Positions 41,954-51,442 of a stretch of DNA of 64,000 nt are shown piece after piece. Source of the stretch: Oceanobacillus arenosus. GTDB taxonomy: Bacteria; Bacillota; Bacilli; Bacillales; Amphibacillaceae. A program made the position numbers and the translations under genes. The stretch is taken from NCBI RefSeq assembly GCF_003369575.1, contig NZ_PIOC01000004.1, positions 37,940-101,939 of the forward strand, given 5' to 3'. The notes beneath the pieces are model-generated. The model worked only from the letters and a program-made list of their open reading frames with translations, did no database searches and had not been told where the DNA came from. Within the stretch, counting starts at the first letter, position 1. Each line of letters opens with the position of its first letter.

Positions 41954-42877
41954 TTGACAAATAACAATAATAATATGATTTGTGATGTGGAAACAGGAGT
42001 ATGTGGTGTTCCAGGTAGCGGAGAAATGGAATTAATTGATTTGACTGCACCTAAGAAAACGATTGAGCTTTATTATGTGACAGATCCAATTTGTTCGCAT
42101 TGCTGGGCGATTGAGCCTCAGTTTAATAGATTCTTAGAGCAGTATGGCAACTATTTTAATGTCCGTACTGTTATGGGCGGACTGCTTGAAAAATGGGGTA
42201 ATGGCTTTGCTGACGTACAAAATGGAATTGCCGGACCAAGCGATGTCGCTGGGCACTGGAGAGAAGTTGGTGATATGACGCGGATGCCAATCGATGGGTC
42301 TTTATGGTATGACAACCCTGTAACATCATCTTTTCCACCATCACGTGTATTTAAGATTGTTCAAAAGCATAACGAAAAGCTTGCTCGTGTTTTTTTACGT
42401 CGTGCAAGAGAAGCAGTTTTTGCTTTCAATCGCAACATTTCCTATGAAGGAGTTCTTATTGATCTTGTAAATGGCCTTGGGCTGGATGGAAATGCAATTG
42501 CGAAGGAAGCAGAACAGCCAGTTGGGCAACAATTGTTAAATGAAGATTTCCAGCTTGCTGCAAGCTTAGGTGCAAGAGGCTTTCCAACAATCATCATGGT
42601 GAACGAGGAAAATAAAGGGGTTAAAATCGTTGGCGGACGTCCATTTGAATATTATGTAGCCGGACTTAAACAAGTGCTTGGTGAGGATCCAGAATCGAAG
42701 CAACAACCAGCGCTCGCAGATTACCTTGCAAAGGAAAAGCTTCTATTCTCAAAGGAGATTGAAGTGATGTATGATTTAGAACAAGCGGCAATTAAAGATT
42801 ATGTTGAGAAGGAACTTTCAGCGAACGATTATGAAGTAAAAGAAGTTCTAGGCGAAACGTATTTTGTTAAAAACTAA
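41954..42877 (+). CDS. DsbA-family thioredoxin-fold protein (FrnE/SpxH-like)
   Basis: 307 aa. Residues about 35-240 form a DsbA/FrnE thioredoxin fold with a CxxC motif in TDPICSHCWAIEP, helical insertion, and cis-Pro region GARGFPTIIMV. The pattern HCWAIEP followed by QYGNYFNVRTVMGG resembles the ClpXP adaptor SpxH/YjbH as well as FrnE; the two cannot be separated by eye. A Cys pair also occurs in the N-terminal ICDVETGVCGV. TTG start behind GGAGGATAA, one base after the HxlR stop. Confidence 0.82.
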   Translation: MTNNNNNMICDVETGVCGVPGSGEMELIDLTAPKKTIELYYVTDPICSHCWAIEPQFNRFLEQYGNYFNVRTVMGGLLEKWGNGFADVQNGIAGPSDVAGHWREVGDMTRMPIDGSLWYDNPVTSSFPPSRVFKIVQKHNEKLARVFLRRAREAVFAFNRNISYEGVLIDLVNGLGLDGNAIAKEAEQPVGQQLLNEDFQLAASLGARGFPTIIMVNEENKGVKIVGGRPFEYYVAGLKQVLGEDPESKQQPALADYLAKEKLLFSKEIEVMYDLEQAAIKDYVEKELSANDYEVKEVLGETYFVKN

Positions 42878-42900
42878 TAGGAATTTTATTGGGTAAGTAG

Positions 42901-42936
42901 AAGAACAATTCTCATCTTGAGGATTGTTCTTTTTGT
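42901..42936 (+). terminator. Rho-independent terminator
   Basis: AAGAACAAT (42901-42909) pairs with ATTGTTCTT (42923-42931), then TTTTG. Confidence 0.85.
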
Positions 42937-43019
42937 AATGGATGTGTTCTAAATATTTTTGGTATATAAATGAAGGTGATTAGTTGGTATTAATTGTAAA
43001 TTAGTGCAAATTTAATTCT

Positions 43020-43200
43020 ACGAGAGTCTCCTGTCCGAAGCGTAGATTAACTTTCACATGAGGAAGGTTACAAAACTAACTTATTTTAACTGATGTAGTT
43101 AGATTTATATGTAGAAGGTAGTTTTCGCACAATCCTAGCGTAGTGTATTTTCGGAACGAGTGGCCAGAGAGCAATTGTCCTCTTATTTACGTTCATAGTT
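43020..43200. repeat. Degraded copy of the dispersed GCGTAGTGTATTT repeat
   Basis: CGAGAGTCTCCTGTCCGAAG, and further on GCGTAGTGTATTTTCGGAAC then GAGTGGCCAGAGAGC, match scattered blocks of the repeat at 44875-45010 but the middle is lost. The remainder of 42940-43364 shows no gene. Confidence 0.55.
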
Positions 43201-43364
43201 TATATAAAATGCTAACAGTAAGAAATCACTCACTCTCTTTGAGCACTTATGTTGAATCCAATCAGCTTATAGACTAGTCTTTAATCATATGTATTTTTAT
43301 GAGCGGATTACATTTTCCCAGTTTAGCTAAATGCTAGACACTCTCCACAAAGGCAGGTTTTTCA

Positions 43365-44699
43365 ATGGAAAAGCAACATGATTTCACACAAGGAAACATT
43401 CTAGAGCAGTTAATTGCCTTTTCCGGTCCGATTATGCTGACGAATCTACTACAGACCTCGTACCAATTTGTGGATAGTTTGTGGATTGGAAACTTACTAG
43501 GAGCAAATGCATTAGGTGCGGTTTCCTTATCAGGTACGATTATTTTTACTGTTTTATCATTTGTCATTGGACTGAACAATGCAGCATTAACCATTTTATC
43601 CCAGCAAAAAGGAAAAGAAAATGAAGATGGATTAAAGCGCTATTTAAACGCATTTGTCATCATGATGACGATTATTGCAACGGCATTAGGATTCGTTGGT
43701 TACATTTTTGCTGAACAATTGTTAGAACTTCTTGGAACACCTGAAAGTATGATGGCGGATGCAATCGCCTATTTACGAATAAATTTTCTCGGAATCCTCT
43801 TCTTATTTGGCTATAATTTTATTAGTACGGTGCTACGTTCACTTGGGGATAGTAAGACACCATTGCAATTTGTCATGATCGCGGTCATCCTAAATATTGC
43901 GCTAGACCCGCTATTTATTTCTGGGTTTCATTGGGGTGTAGATGGTGCTGCATATGCAACCGTTCTCTCACAAGCAGTCGCATTCATATATGGGATGATT
44001 TATGTGTTATCTAAAAAGCTCGCACCATTTAGTATGCCAAAGCTTCCTTCATGGAAAGAATTCGGATTGATTCTTAACCTAGGCATTCCATCTGGATTAC
44101 AAATGGCGGTTATATCGGCTGGTTCTACAGCAATTATGAGTGTTGTCACAACATTCGGTGGTGGCGTTGTTGCAGGCTTTAGTGCGGCGCAAAGGCTTGA
44201 TAGTTTAGTAATGCTACCAGCACAAGCACTCAGTACAGCAGTAAGTAGTATGGCCGGACAGAATATTGGTGTACGCAACTGGAAACGGATCGGTTTGATT
44301 GCTAAATATGGGGTGCTTTATAACTTCCTTGTAATGGTAATCATCGGGATTCTCATTATCTTCTTTGCACCGTTCGGCATGAAGCTATTTATTCAAGAGG
44401 AAGAAGCGGTCGCGTTTGGTACAAGATATTTACAAATTATCGCATTATGCTATCCATTTTTAGGGATTAATTTTATCCTAAATGGAATCGTACGCGCTGC
44501 TGGTGCAATGTATCAAGTACTCGTGCTGAATCTTATTTCATTCTGGATTCTTCGCTATCCATTGTCGGCGTTATTTGCTGAGTTTTTTGGTGACATCGGG
44601 ATTGCAGTGGGAATGGGCGCAAGCTTTTTCATAAGTAGTATTATTGCTTTTCTGTACTTTCGATTTGGCAAATGGCGGAGGAAAGAGTTGTTTTCGTGA
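43365..44699 (+). CDS. MATE family multidrug efflux protein
   Basis: 444 aa with 12 membrane helices in two pseudo-symmetric halves, typical of the DinF/NorM-like MATE class. Half one starts GPIMLTNLLQTSYQFVDSLW then IGNLLGANALGAVSLSG; half two NLGIPSGLQMAVISAGSTAI then RLDSLVMLPAQALSTAVSSM. It exchanges Na+ or H+ for cationic drugs; substrate unknown. ATG with a modest AAAGGCAGG site. Flanked on both sides by repeat copies. Confidence 0.92.
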   Translation: MEKQHDFTQGNILEQLIAFSGPIMLTNLLQTSYQFVDSLWIGNLLGANALGAVSLSGTIIFTVLSFVIGLNNAALTILSQQKGKENEDGLKRYLNAFVIMMTIIATALGFVGYIFAEQLLELLGTPESMMADAIAYLRINFLGILFLFGYNFISTVLRSLGDSKTPLQFVMIAVILNIALDPLFISGFHWGVDGAAYATVLSQAVAFIYGMIYVLSKKLAPFSMPKLPSWKEFGLILNLGIPSGLQMAVISAGSTAIMSVVTTFGGGVVAGFSAAQRLDSLVMLPAQALSTAVSSMAGQNIGVRNWKRIGLIAKYGVLYNFLVMVIIGILIIFFAPFGMKLFIQEEEAVAFGTRYLQIIALCYPFLGINFILNGIVRAAGAMYQVLVLNLISFWILRYPLSALFAEFFGDIGIAVGMGASFFISSIIAFLYFRFGKWRRKELFS

Positions 44700-44739
44700 A
44701 GGTATGCTCATTTCCGTATCATTTGTCGTCATTTGTATA

Positions 44740-45040
44740 GAATGCGAACTAAGTTAGGCGCAAAGTTGATTTTCGCTACGGACAGTCGCTTTCCGCTACA
44801 ATCAACGGCCTTTAGAGAGGAAATGCTAACTCCTATTTTTAAGAAAATGATAAAAATTAACAACTGCACAACCCCAGCGGAAGAAATACACGGAGACTCC
44901 TGCGGGAAGAAGAGCATAGGTGAGACAACGAAGTGCGATAGCGCGAGTTGGCTCACCAGCTCCCCGCGGAAAGCGTAGTGTATTTCTGGAGCGACTGGCC
45001 TAAGAGCCCTTAACTCATTAAACTAGTCCGCACTTTATAT
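44740..45040 (+). repeat. Dispersed intergenic repeat, copy 2 (fullest)
   Basis: Carries CCCCAGCGGAAGAAATACAC, CTCCTGCGGGAAGAAGAGC, CACCAGCTCCCCGCGGAAAG and GCGTAGTGTATTTCTGGAGC in order, with a related inverted word (GCTACGGACAGTCGCTTTCC) at its left end. Matches 1365-1520 on the other strand. Confidence 0.8.
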
Positions 45041-45080
45041 CAACTACTAATTATCATCCGTCACTTAATAAAAGCCTAAT

Positions 45081-45120
45081 AGAAAAACCCGCTTCGATTC
45101 ACAAAGGAATTGAAGCGGGT
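45081..45120 (-). terminator. Terminator of the rlmI-like gene
   Basis: ACCCGCTTCAATTC pairs with GAATCGAAGCGGGT (one mismatch) on the minus strand, followed by TTTTTC. Confidence 0.8.
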
Positions 45121-45124
45121 AATT

Positions 45125-46321
45125 TTAGTTTTCTACTTGAATCACAAGAACCTTTAAATATTTCCCTTGCAAGAAATTCTTATCCACTTGAAAATCTGCT
45201 GGTAATGAAAACTGTTCGAGAATATTGTATTTCGTATTCATCTCTTTAAAACCTTTTTCAATGAAGCCTTTAAACTTCTTCATGCCAAATGATGCATTGT
45301 TCGTTGACGCAATAATAATCCCATTTTTCTCTGTAATTTCTAATGTATCTTTAATTAAAGCAGGGTAATCCTTTGCCGTACTAAAGGTATGCTTCTTAGA
45401 TCGTGCAAAGCTTGGCGGATCTAATACAATAAGATCGAACTTCAAATCCTTTCGCTTCGCATATTTAAAGTAATCAAAAACATCCATGACAATGATATCC
45501 TGTGCTTCAAAGTCAATTCCATTCAAGCTGAACTGCTCAATCGTTTTACTTTTACTACGTTTTGCAAGATCCACGCTCGTTGTTTTCGTTGCACCACCTA
45601 GTGCAGCCGCAACCGAGAATGCTCCTGTATACGAAAATGTATTCAGTACATGCTTCCCACTTGCGTATTTATCTCGGATTGCTTTTCGGACATCGCGCTG
45701 ATCAAGGAAAATACCAACCATTGCCCCATCATTTAGGTAAACTGCATAGTTTATTCCGTTCTCTGCAACAACAATTGGAAATTGACCACGTTCTCCTTTA
45801 ACAAAGTCATCATCTTCAAGGTACTGGCCTTTCGTATCAAAGCGTTTCTTCTCATAGATTGCTTTATAATCACCGAGCGCATCTAAAGCATGAATCACTT
45901 GATTTCGAAAATCATAGATCCCGGCGCTATACCATTGGATCAAATAATAGCCAGCAAAATAATCAATGGTCAGTCCGCCAATACCATCGCCCTCACCATT
46001 GAACACACGGAATGCTGTCGTATTTTCATCCTTATAGAAGGCTTCTCTTTTATTAATTGCAGTTAGAATTTTACTTTTGAAAAACGCATCATCAATTTTC
46101 TCCCATTTATCATGAGACAGGACCCAACCAATTCCTTTATTCTGCTCACCATAGTAGCCCTTGGCAATAAATTGACGATTGTTATCGACTAGGTTTACAA
46201 TCGAACCTTCCTCTGTTAATGCATCTAAATTTGCGATAGCTTCCTTACTAATTAAAGGATAATTATTTCTATATTGTTCAATAAACTTAGCGTTTACTTT
46301 TAAATCAATTGTCGGTTTCAT
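45125..46321 (-). CDS. rlmI: Class I rRNA methyltransferase, RlmI/YwbD-like
   Basis: 398 aa in the RlmI order: N-terminal PUA domain (about 1-75), an EEHEHE-like middle domain, and a C-terminal Rossmann methyltransferase with SAM motif LNTFSYTGAFSVAAALGGA, acidic loop SVDLAKRSK, and catalytic motif LDPPSFARSK. The family modifies C1962 of 23S rRNA to 5-methylcytidine. ATG start, single gene, with terminator. Confidence 0.88.
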   Translation of the reverse strand: MKPTIDLKVNAKFIEQYRNNYPLISKEAIANLDALTEEGSIVNLVDNNRQFIAKGYYGEQNKGIGWVLSHDKWEKIDDAFFKSKILTAINKREAFYKDENTTAFRVFNGEGDGIGGLTIDYFAGYYLIQWYSAGIYDFRNQVIHALDALGDYKAIYEKKRFDTKGQYLEDDDFVKGERGQFPIVVAENGINYAVYLNDGAMVGIFLDQRDVRKAIRDKYASGKHVLNTFSYTGAFSVAAALGGATKTTSVDLAKRSKSKTIEQFSLNGIDFEAQDIIVMDVFDYFKYAKRKDLKFDLIVLDPPSFARSKKHTFSTAKDYPALIKDTLEITEKNGIIIASTNNASFGMKKFKGFIEKGFKEMNTKYNILEQFSLPADFQVDKNFLQGKYLKVLVIQVEN

Positions 46322-46442
46322 AATTTCATCCTATCGTTACTTTTTTTCCATTATCGCATGTTAATAGGAAAAGGGAAAGCAAAGAACGAACTTGGGTGAA
46401 TAGCTGCTCAAGGATTTTAAAAGGATTAGAGTAATCGTTTCG

Positions 46443-46835
46443 TTACGGTGCTACAATCTCTACTTTAATCCGATCAGGATCCTCGAAATATAATGCATAA
46501 TGGTCTTCCCCTCCAGCATATGGATATTTATCTTCGTATAAAATAGTTGCGCCCTTTTCTTTTAATCGAAGGGCTAATTCATCTACATGTTCACGTGATT
46601 TACCGTAGAATGCCAAATGATTTAATCCCGTTCGACATCGATGATATGGGACATCCAAGAATTTCTCCACTGTCTGCACAAACACAATATAAGTATCACC
46701 AAGCTTCCAACTTTGCCCATGCTCCCATTTTTGAAAAACTTCGTACCCAAGTTCCTCCAAAAAATCCCAGAAGATGATCGTTGCTTGTAAATTAGATACA
46801 TTAATTTCAACGTGATGTATCAGCCCTTGTTTCAT
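46443..46835 (-). CDS. VOC family protein (glyoxalase/lactoylglutathione lyase-like)
   Basis: 130 aa with two beta-alpha-beta-beta-beta units. Metal-site residues are visible: His8/His9 of LIHHVEINVS, His in GLNHLAFYG and the terminal Glu in IKVEIVAP. Small-molecule lyase or resistance roles are typical for the family; substrate unknown. ATG preceded by GGAGGTGG. Confidence 0.85.
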   Translation of the reverse strand: MKQGLIHHVEINVSNLQATIIFWDFLEELGYEVFQKWEHGQSWKLGDTYIVFVQTVEKFLDVPYHRCRTGLNHLAFYGKSREHVDELALRLKEKGATILYEDKYPYAGGEDHYALYFEDPDRIKVEIVAP

Positions 46836-46854
46836 GTAGCCACCTCCTAATTAT

Positions 46855-46915
46855 TGCAAAAGCTCCCCGGACAATTCAAAGGATTAGATCCATTGAAATT
46901 GTAAGGGGAGCTCTA
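46855..46915 (-). terminator. Terminator of the aminotransferase-hisC operon
   Basis: AGAGCTCCCC at one end pairs with GGGGAGCTTTT at the other, enclosing AATTTCAATGGATC / AATCCTTTGAATT arms; a long imperfect stem on the minus strand. Confidence 0.65.
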
Positions 46916-46953
46916 TCCTACACAATCAAACATTGAAAAAAATCATATTTCCT

Positions 46954-48255
46954 TTACTCTGTTTTTCCTGTCAAATCTTTCATTCCTTGATAAATACAAT
47001 CAAACAGTCCTTCAATATCCTCTTCTTCTACACTTGAGAAGGCGATTCGTAAATCTGTTGCGGTAGTAGCAATCGTCCCTACCCCGTATTTATCCAGTAA
47101 ATGCACCCGTAATTCCTCTGCATTTACTCCATTTAGCTTCAAGCACATGAAGTAGCCTGAGTTGAATGGATAAACAGACCAATAGGCTTTATATTTTTCC
47201 TTTGTTAATACAGCTTTTACCTTATTCGCTCTCTTTTCCAAAATATCATGCTTCACTTGTTTTTCCGCTTCAAATTCACTTGATTGCAGTGACTCTAAAA
47301 TAACTGTTTGCGACAAGTGTGATCCGCTTGAAATCGTTGCGCGAATAAGTCCCATCGTTTTTTGCTCCAATGCATGAGCAATCGCTGGGCTCTCAACACC
47401 ATAGGTAATAAAGCCAACACGTAGACCCCAAACATAATTTTCCTTTGTTGCTCCGTCAATTTTTACTGGTAATATTCTTGGATGTAATCCGATTAACTGA
47501 CCAAAGATGGATTCCGTCACTGAATCCTCATAAAACAATCCGTAATAGGCATCATCAAGAAGAACAACTAGATTAATCCCTGCCTCAGCTGCTGCCTCTA
47601 ATGCTGTTACGATACCAGCTACTTCTGCAGCATGTGGTGTATAGCCTGTTGGATTATTTGGGAAGTTAAGCAATACAATTGCCTTCCCTTTTTCCTTTTG
47701 TGCCATTAAACATTCTTTAAAGGCTGCAACATTAAATTTATTTTCTTCATTAAATAATGCAAACGTATCTATTTTGCCACCGCGACGAACTGTAAAGGTT
47801 AAATTATAATTTCCCCAAAACTTATCTGGAATAATTAGCGTATCGCCCTCATTTACAAATAAATCGGCCGCAATGCTTAATCCATGTGTAAGTGCATTCG
47901 TAACAATCGGCAGTCCGAAGCTTTTTCCTTTTAGCGAAGGATTTTCTTTCATTAATTTGTCCTTCCATGCTTGGCGTAGAGCGGGCTTTCCAGCAGGCGG
48001 TGCATATGGATAAATATCCTTTGGTGCATACGCATCTAGATTCTTCTGGATATGCTGGAAATGCATTGGTTCATTTCCTTCCGTTGCAATCCCAACTGTT
48101 GCATTATAACGCGTCGCTTTCTTACTAGCTTCCGCGCTTTGGCTCAATATTCCTTTTGGGTAATACATGCTTCGACCAAGATTAGAAAGTAACGCATAGA
48201 CTTCACTATTTTCTTCGCTGATGTCTGCATTTAACTGTTTTGCAAGATTGTTCAC
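46954..48255 (-). CDS. Class I/II aminotransferase
   Basis: 433-aa fold-type I PLP enzyme. The PLP lysine is in KIDGATKENYVWGLRVGF, the substrate Arg in DLRIAFSSV, and the cofactor Asn in LNFPNNPTGY. GTG start behind GGAGGT. It lies 15 bp after hisC and both are cotranscribed, so the pair may serve aromatic or branched amino-acid metabolism. Exact substrate is not readable. Confidence 0.85.
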   Translation of the reverse strand: MNNLAKQLNADISEENSEVYALLSNLGRSMYYPKGILSQSAEASKKATRYNATVGIATEGNEPMHFQHIQKNLDAYAPKDIYPYAPPAGKPALRQAWKDKLMKENPSLKGKSFGLPIVTNALTHGLSIAADLFVNEGDTLIIPDKFWGNYNLTFTVRRGGKIDTFALFNEENKFNVAAFKECLMAQKEKGKAIVLLNFPNNPTGYTPHAAEVAGIVTALEAAAEAGINLVVLLDDAYYGLFYEDSVTESIFGQLIGLHPRILPVKIDGATKENYVWGLRVGFITYGVESPAIAHALEQKTMGLIRATISSGSHLSQTVILESLQSSEFEAEKQVKHDILEKRANKVKAVLTKEKYKAYWSVYPFNSGYFMCLKLNGVNAEELRVHLLDKYGVGTIATTATDLRIAFSSVEEEDIEGLFDCIYQGMKDLTGKTE

Positions 48256-48270
48256 TGGTTCATACCTCCG

Positions 48271-49374
48271 TCATTCGTTGACTAAAATTGATGTTAAAGA
48301 TTCGATAAAATATAAATTCTCTTCCACTGTACCTATTGAAACACGAACATGTTCAGGTAATCCCCATGTTTTTCCATAACGGAGGATTACTCCTTTAGCG
48401 AGTAGCTCATTATAAATATTCGCTGCATCCGGTCCAAATTTAACGAGGATAAAGTTACTTTCTGTTTTTATATACTCTAAATTTAAATTCTGGAATGCTT
48501 GATAAAGCTGCTCACGGCCTGCAGCATTACCTTCCCGTGATTTTCTTACGTGCTCTTCATCCTTAATAGCAGCTGTTGCTCCAGCCTGTGCTAAACTATT
48601 CACATTAAACGGTTCTTTCACCTTCAGGATACTCTGGATGATTGATTTTGGTGCAATCCCGAAACCAACGCGCACACCGGCAAGTCCGTAAATTTTCGAA
48701 AAAGTTTGTAGTACTAAAATTGGCTGATCTGCTCTTACATATTCGATTCCATCAGTATAATCATCCGCAGTCGCATAATGACTGTATGCACCATCAAACA
48801 CAACTAATACATTAGTTGGCACAGCTTGAAGTAATTGCTCCAACTCCGCTTTTGATAAATAGGTACCTGTCGGGTTATTCGGTGAACAAAGATATAACAG
48901 CTTCGTACGTTCTGTAATAGCATCTACAATCTTCTGCACATTAAACTGAAAACCATCTTCAAATGGGACAGGTACAACAGTTGCACCCATGATATGTGCA
49001 CCAAAATCATATTCACTAAAGGATGGGGATGGAACGATAATCTCATCACCTTCATCTAGGAAAGCTTCTGAGAGTAGTGTAATTAATTCATCCGCACCGT
49101 TTGTCACGATAATTTGCTCTTCTTTAACGTCTAGGCTCGAGGCAATTGCTCCTTTAAGTGCAACCGTATCTGCATCCGGGTAGCGATTAAGCTCCGCTAA
49201 TCCAGATGATATTGCTTCTACACCCTTTAGAGACGGACCGAATGGATTTTCATTTGATGCTAATTTCACGACCTTATCCAAATTTAATTCCTGTTGTAAC
49301 TCCCAAATTGGCTTTCCTGGTGTGTATGGTTCAATATTTTTTAAAACAGTACGAGGTTTAATTTGATTTGACAA
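48271..49374 (-). CDS. hisC: Histidinol-phosphate aminotransferase (HisC-type)
   Basis: About 367 aa, fold-type I PLP enzyme. Hallmarks are KLASNENPFGPS, CSPNNPTGTYL, QTFSKIYGLAGVRVGFG with the PLP lysine, and LRYGKTWGLPEHVRVSIGT at the end. In Bacillus the enzyme also serves tyrosine and phenylalanine synthesis, which fits its place outside a his operon. TTG at 49374 is preferred (AAGGGATGG, 5 nt); ATG at 49383 directly abuts that site. Confidence 0.88.
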   Translation of the reverse strand: MSNQIKPRTVLKNIEPYTPGKPIWELQQELNLDKVVKLASNENPFGPSLKGVEAISSGLAELNRYPDADTVALKGAIASSLDVKEEQIIVTNGADELITLLSEAFLDEGDEIIVPSPSFSEYDFGAHIMGATVVPVPFEDGFQFNVQKIVDAITERTKLLYLCSPNNPTGTYLSKAELEQLLQAVPTNVLVVFDGAYSHYATADDYTDGIEYVRADQPILVLQTFSKIYGLAGVRVGFGIAPKSIIQSILKVKEPFNVNSLAQAGATAAIKDEEHVRKSREGNAAGREQLYQAFQNLNLEYIKTESNFILVKFGPDAANIYNELLAKGVILRYGKTWGLPEHVRVSIGTVEENLYFIESLTSILVNE

Positions 49375-49474
49375 GTAGACCATCCCTTCAAAGGCAATTT
49401 ATTAAACTGAAAATATACGTAGTTCCTAATAATCATTTATTATATAACAAATTAGCGAATTAAAGTAACCTTTC

Positions 49475-49771
49475 TTAAACTTTTTCGATTAACTCTAATT
49501 TAAAATCACCGACCGCACTTTCTACAGTTAAATCAGTAATCGAAGTGGAATAATTGGAAATGGTTGCTGGAAATTCTAACCCTTTTTCCTCAACCTTTAC
49601 GATGAAGTTATTCTTGTAGAGTAGTGTCGTAATTTCATGTGACTGTTCACTTTTCACTTTAAAGTCAAAACTTATTTTATGGAGCTCTTTCCCTTCTTCC
49701 TGAATCAGCTCTTGTTGAAAATTCGTTACGCCGATTGCTACATTGTTTATGTTTACTTTCACGTTCATCAT
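49475..49771 (-). CDS. ykvR: YkvR family protein (DUF3219)
   Basis: 98-aa all-beta protein. The blocks KISFDFKVKSEQSHEITTLL and ATISNYSTSITDLTVE match B. subtilis YkvR and DUF3219. Function unknown. Two adjacent ATGs start the frame; a GGTGCG site lies about 14 nt upstream, so the RBS is not ideal. Confidence 0.78.
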   Translation of the reverse strand: MMNVKVNINNVAIGVTNFQQELIQEEGKELHKISFDFKVKSEQSHEITTLLYKNNFIVKVEEKGLEFPATISNYSTSITDLTVESAVGDFKLELIEKV

Positions 49772-49864
49772 GCCTATACACGCACCTTTCTTTAAGCTTT
49801 CTACTGATTAAATTCTATCAGTTCACCAACATCATTACTAGCTTATTGATTTTTTCCGACAACG

Positions 49865-49892
49865 TTCGACAAAAACCGGGAAGTGACAGGCA
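49865..49892 (+). repeat. Short dispersed repeat (GTGACAGGCA family), copy 2
   Basis: TTCGACAAAAACCGGGAAG followed by TGACAGGCA matches the reverse complement of 9951-9980 with a few changes. Confidence 0.6.
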
Positions 49893-50015
49893 CTATTTAA
49901 TATACAGGCACCAATAATATTTAAGTCCCCATAGGAATATGATATGATAATGCTGAGATGATTCAGAAATATCTTCAAATTAAACGAGAAGGAATACATT
50001 CGAGAGGAAGTTCGC

Positions 50016-51281
50016 ATGAACAACAAACCGACTTTAATTAAATATAGTGATACAGATAGCAATACAATTGCACATTATTACGATTACGCTGTGGCGATCA
50101 CAAAGATTAAAGAAATTTTATTGAAAAAATTCGGACATGATTTCAAATTATTTTCCTCCGAAGAAGGTATCGAAGAAGTTTTCAATACGATTGAACAAAT
50201 TCTAGAGAAAAAAGAAACCGATGTGGAAGTAGTTGCAAGTATCTATGATACAGTGGGTACTTTCAATATTAGCTACACGGATGGAGAAGGCTTTTCCGTA
50301 ACACCTTCACTCGCAAATAATATTTTCTACTTTTCCAATTATGAAGTCGCAATCGTCCGAATACCGATTTATCAAAGCCACTCCGATTATATTCAAGAAT
50401 TTGTGTTTGCTAGAGACCAGGAATTACTACTCGACTTCTTAAATTATATTCTTGAGAAACAGCGCAATTATATGCTTGACGGTATCAACGTATTGACAGA
50501 TACAGAGGATGGTATCGAGAGATCGAAAGAACAAATTACAAACCAGATTAAGAGAGAAGACATTTTACTGGAAGAAGATGTGAAAACAGATATCTACCGC
50601 TCCATCGATGAATTCTTCCATAAGAGCGGAACCTTCTTTAAAAAATACAATATTCCATATCGGCGTGGAATTCTTTTATACGGTAGTCCTGGTAATGGAA
50701 AAACAACACTTGTAAAATCGATTGCCGGGAGTGTTTCCGCACCTGTTGTTTACTGGCAAATTACCGAATACACGACAAGCTATTCCATTAAAGAAGTATT
50801 CTCCACGGTAACGAAGATAGCGCCAATGATACTTATCATTGAAGATATTGACTCGATGCCGGATCACGCAAGATCCGTATTCTTAAATACATTGGATGGA
50901 GCAACATCAAAAGAGGGTGTCTTTTTAATTGGAACAACGAACTATCCAGAAAAAATTGATCCAGCACTAATTAATCGGGCAGGCCGCTTCGATCGGGCAT
51001 ACGAGATCAAGCAGCCTGATGATACATTACGCAGCGAATATTTGCGCAAAAAGGGGCTGACACAATTTCTCGATGAAGTGATGTTAGATCATTTAACAAC
51101 ACAGACGAAGGGATTGTCGATTGCACAGTTAAACGAACTATATATGTCCGTTGCGCTTCAGTGGCATTATGAACAGCAAATCGATGTAGATAAAATCGTC
51201 AAGGACCTGCAAGAAAATCAAAGACGAACGATAAGACAAGACTGGGAAACAGAAGAATATGCAGGAAGAATGGGATTCTAG
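50016..51281 (+). CDS. Bcs1-like AAA ATPase (YjoB-like)
   Basis: 421 aa, the length of B. subtilis YjoB. Residues 1-200 are a soluble alpha/beta substrate domain without a membrane helix. The AAA module has Walker A GSPGNGKTT (223-231), Walker B ILIIEDID (272-279), sensor 1 GTTNYPEKID and the arginine-finger segment NRAGRFDRAYEI. YjoB is a sigma-W-linked AAA chaperone; a similar hexameric chaperone role is inferred. No sigma-W promoter was recognised. Monocistronic. Confidence 0.82.
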   Translation: MNNKPTLIKYSDTDSNTIAHYYDYAVAITKIKEILLKKFGHDFKLFSSEEGIEEVFNTIEQILEKKETDVEVVASIYDTVGTFNISYTDGEGFSVTPSLANNIFYFSNYEVAIVRIPIYQSHSDYIQEFVFARDQELLLDFLNYILEKQRNYMLDGINVLTDTEDGIERSKEQITNQIKREDILLEEDVKTDIYRSIDEFFHKSGTFFKKYNIPYRRGILLYGSPGNGKTTLVKSIAGSVSAPVVYWQITEYTTSYSIKEVFSTVTKIAPMILIIEDIDSMPDHARSVFLNTLDGATSKEGVFLIGTTNYPEKIDPALINRAGRFDRAYEIKQPDDTLRSEYLRKKGLTQFLDEVMLDHLTTQTKGLSIAQLNELYMSVALQWHYEQQIDVDKIVKDLQENQRRTIRQDWETEEYAGRMGF

Positions 51282-51442
51282 TCTAAATGGAAAGCTTGGT
51301 TAATCAATGATTATCAAGTTTTTTTATATTCATGGTCAAGTGGAGCTTCAATCGGTTCTTAGACAACCTAGACAAAGCATAAACCTATAAATGAGATACA
51401 CGATTAGCATCATAGAGGAGGCTGGTTAAGGTAAACATTTTT

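Noticed and set aside
43020..43364. Riboswitch before the MATE gene
   Set aside because: The stretch is better explained by a decayed dispersed repeat; no known aptamer pattern was seen.
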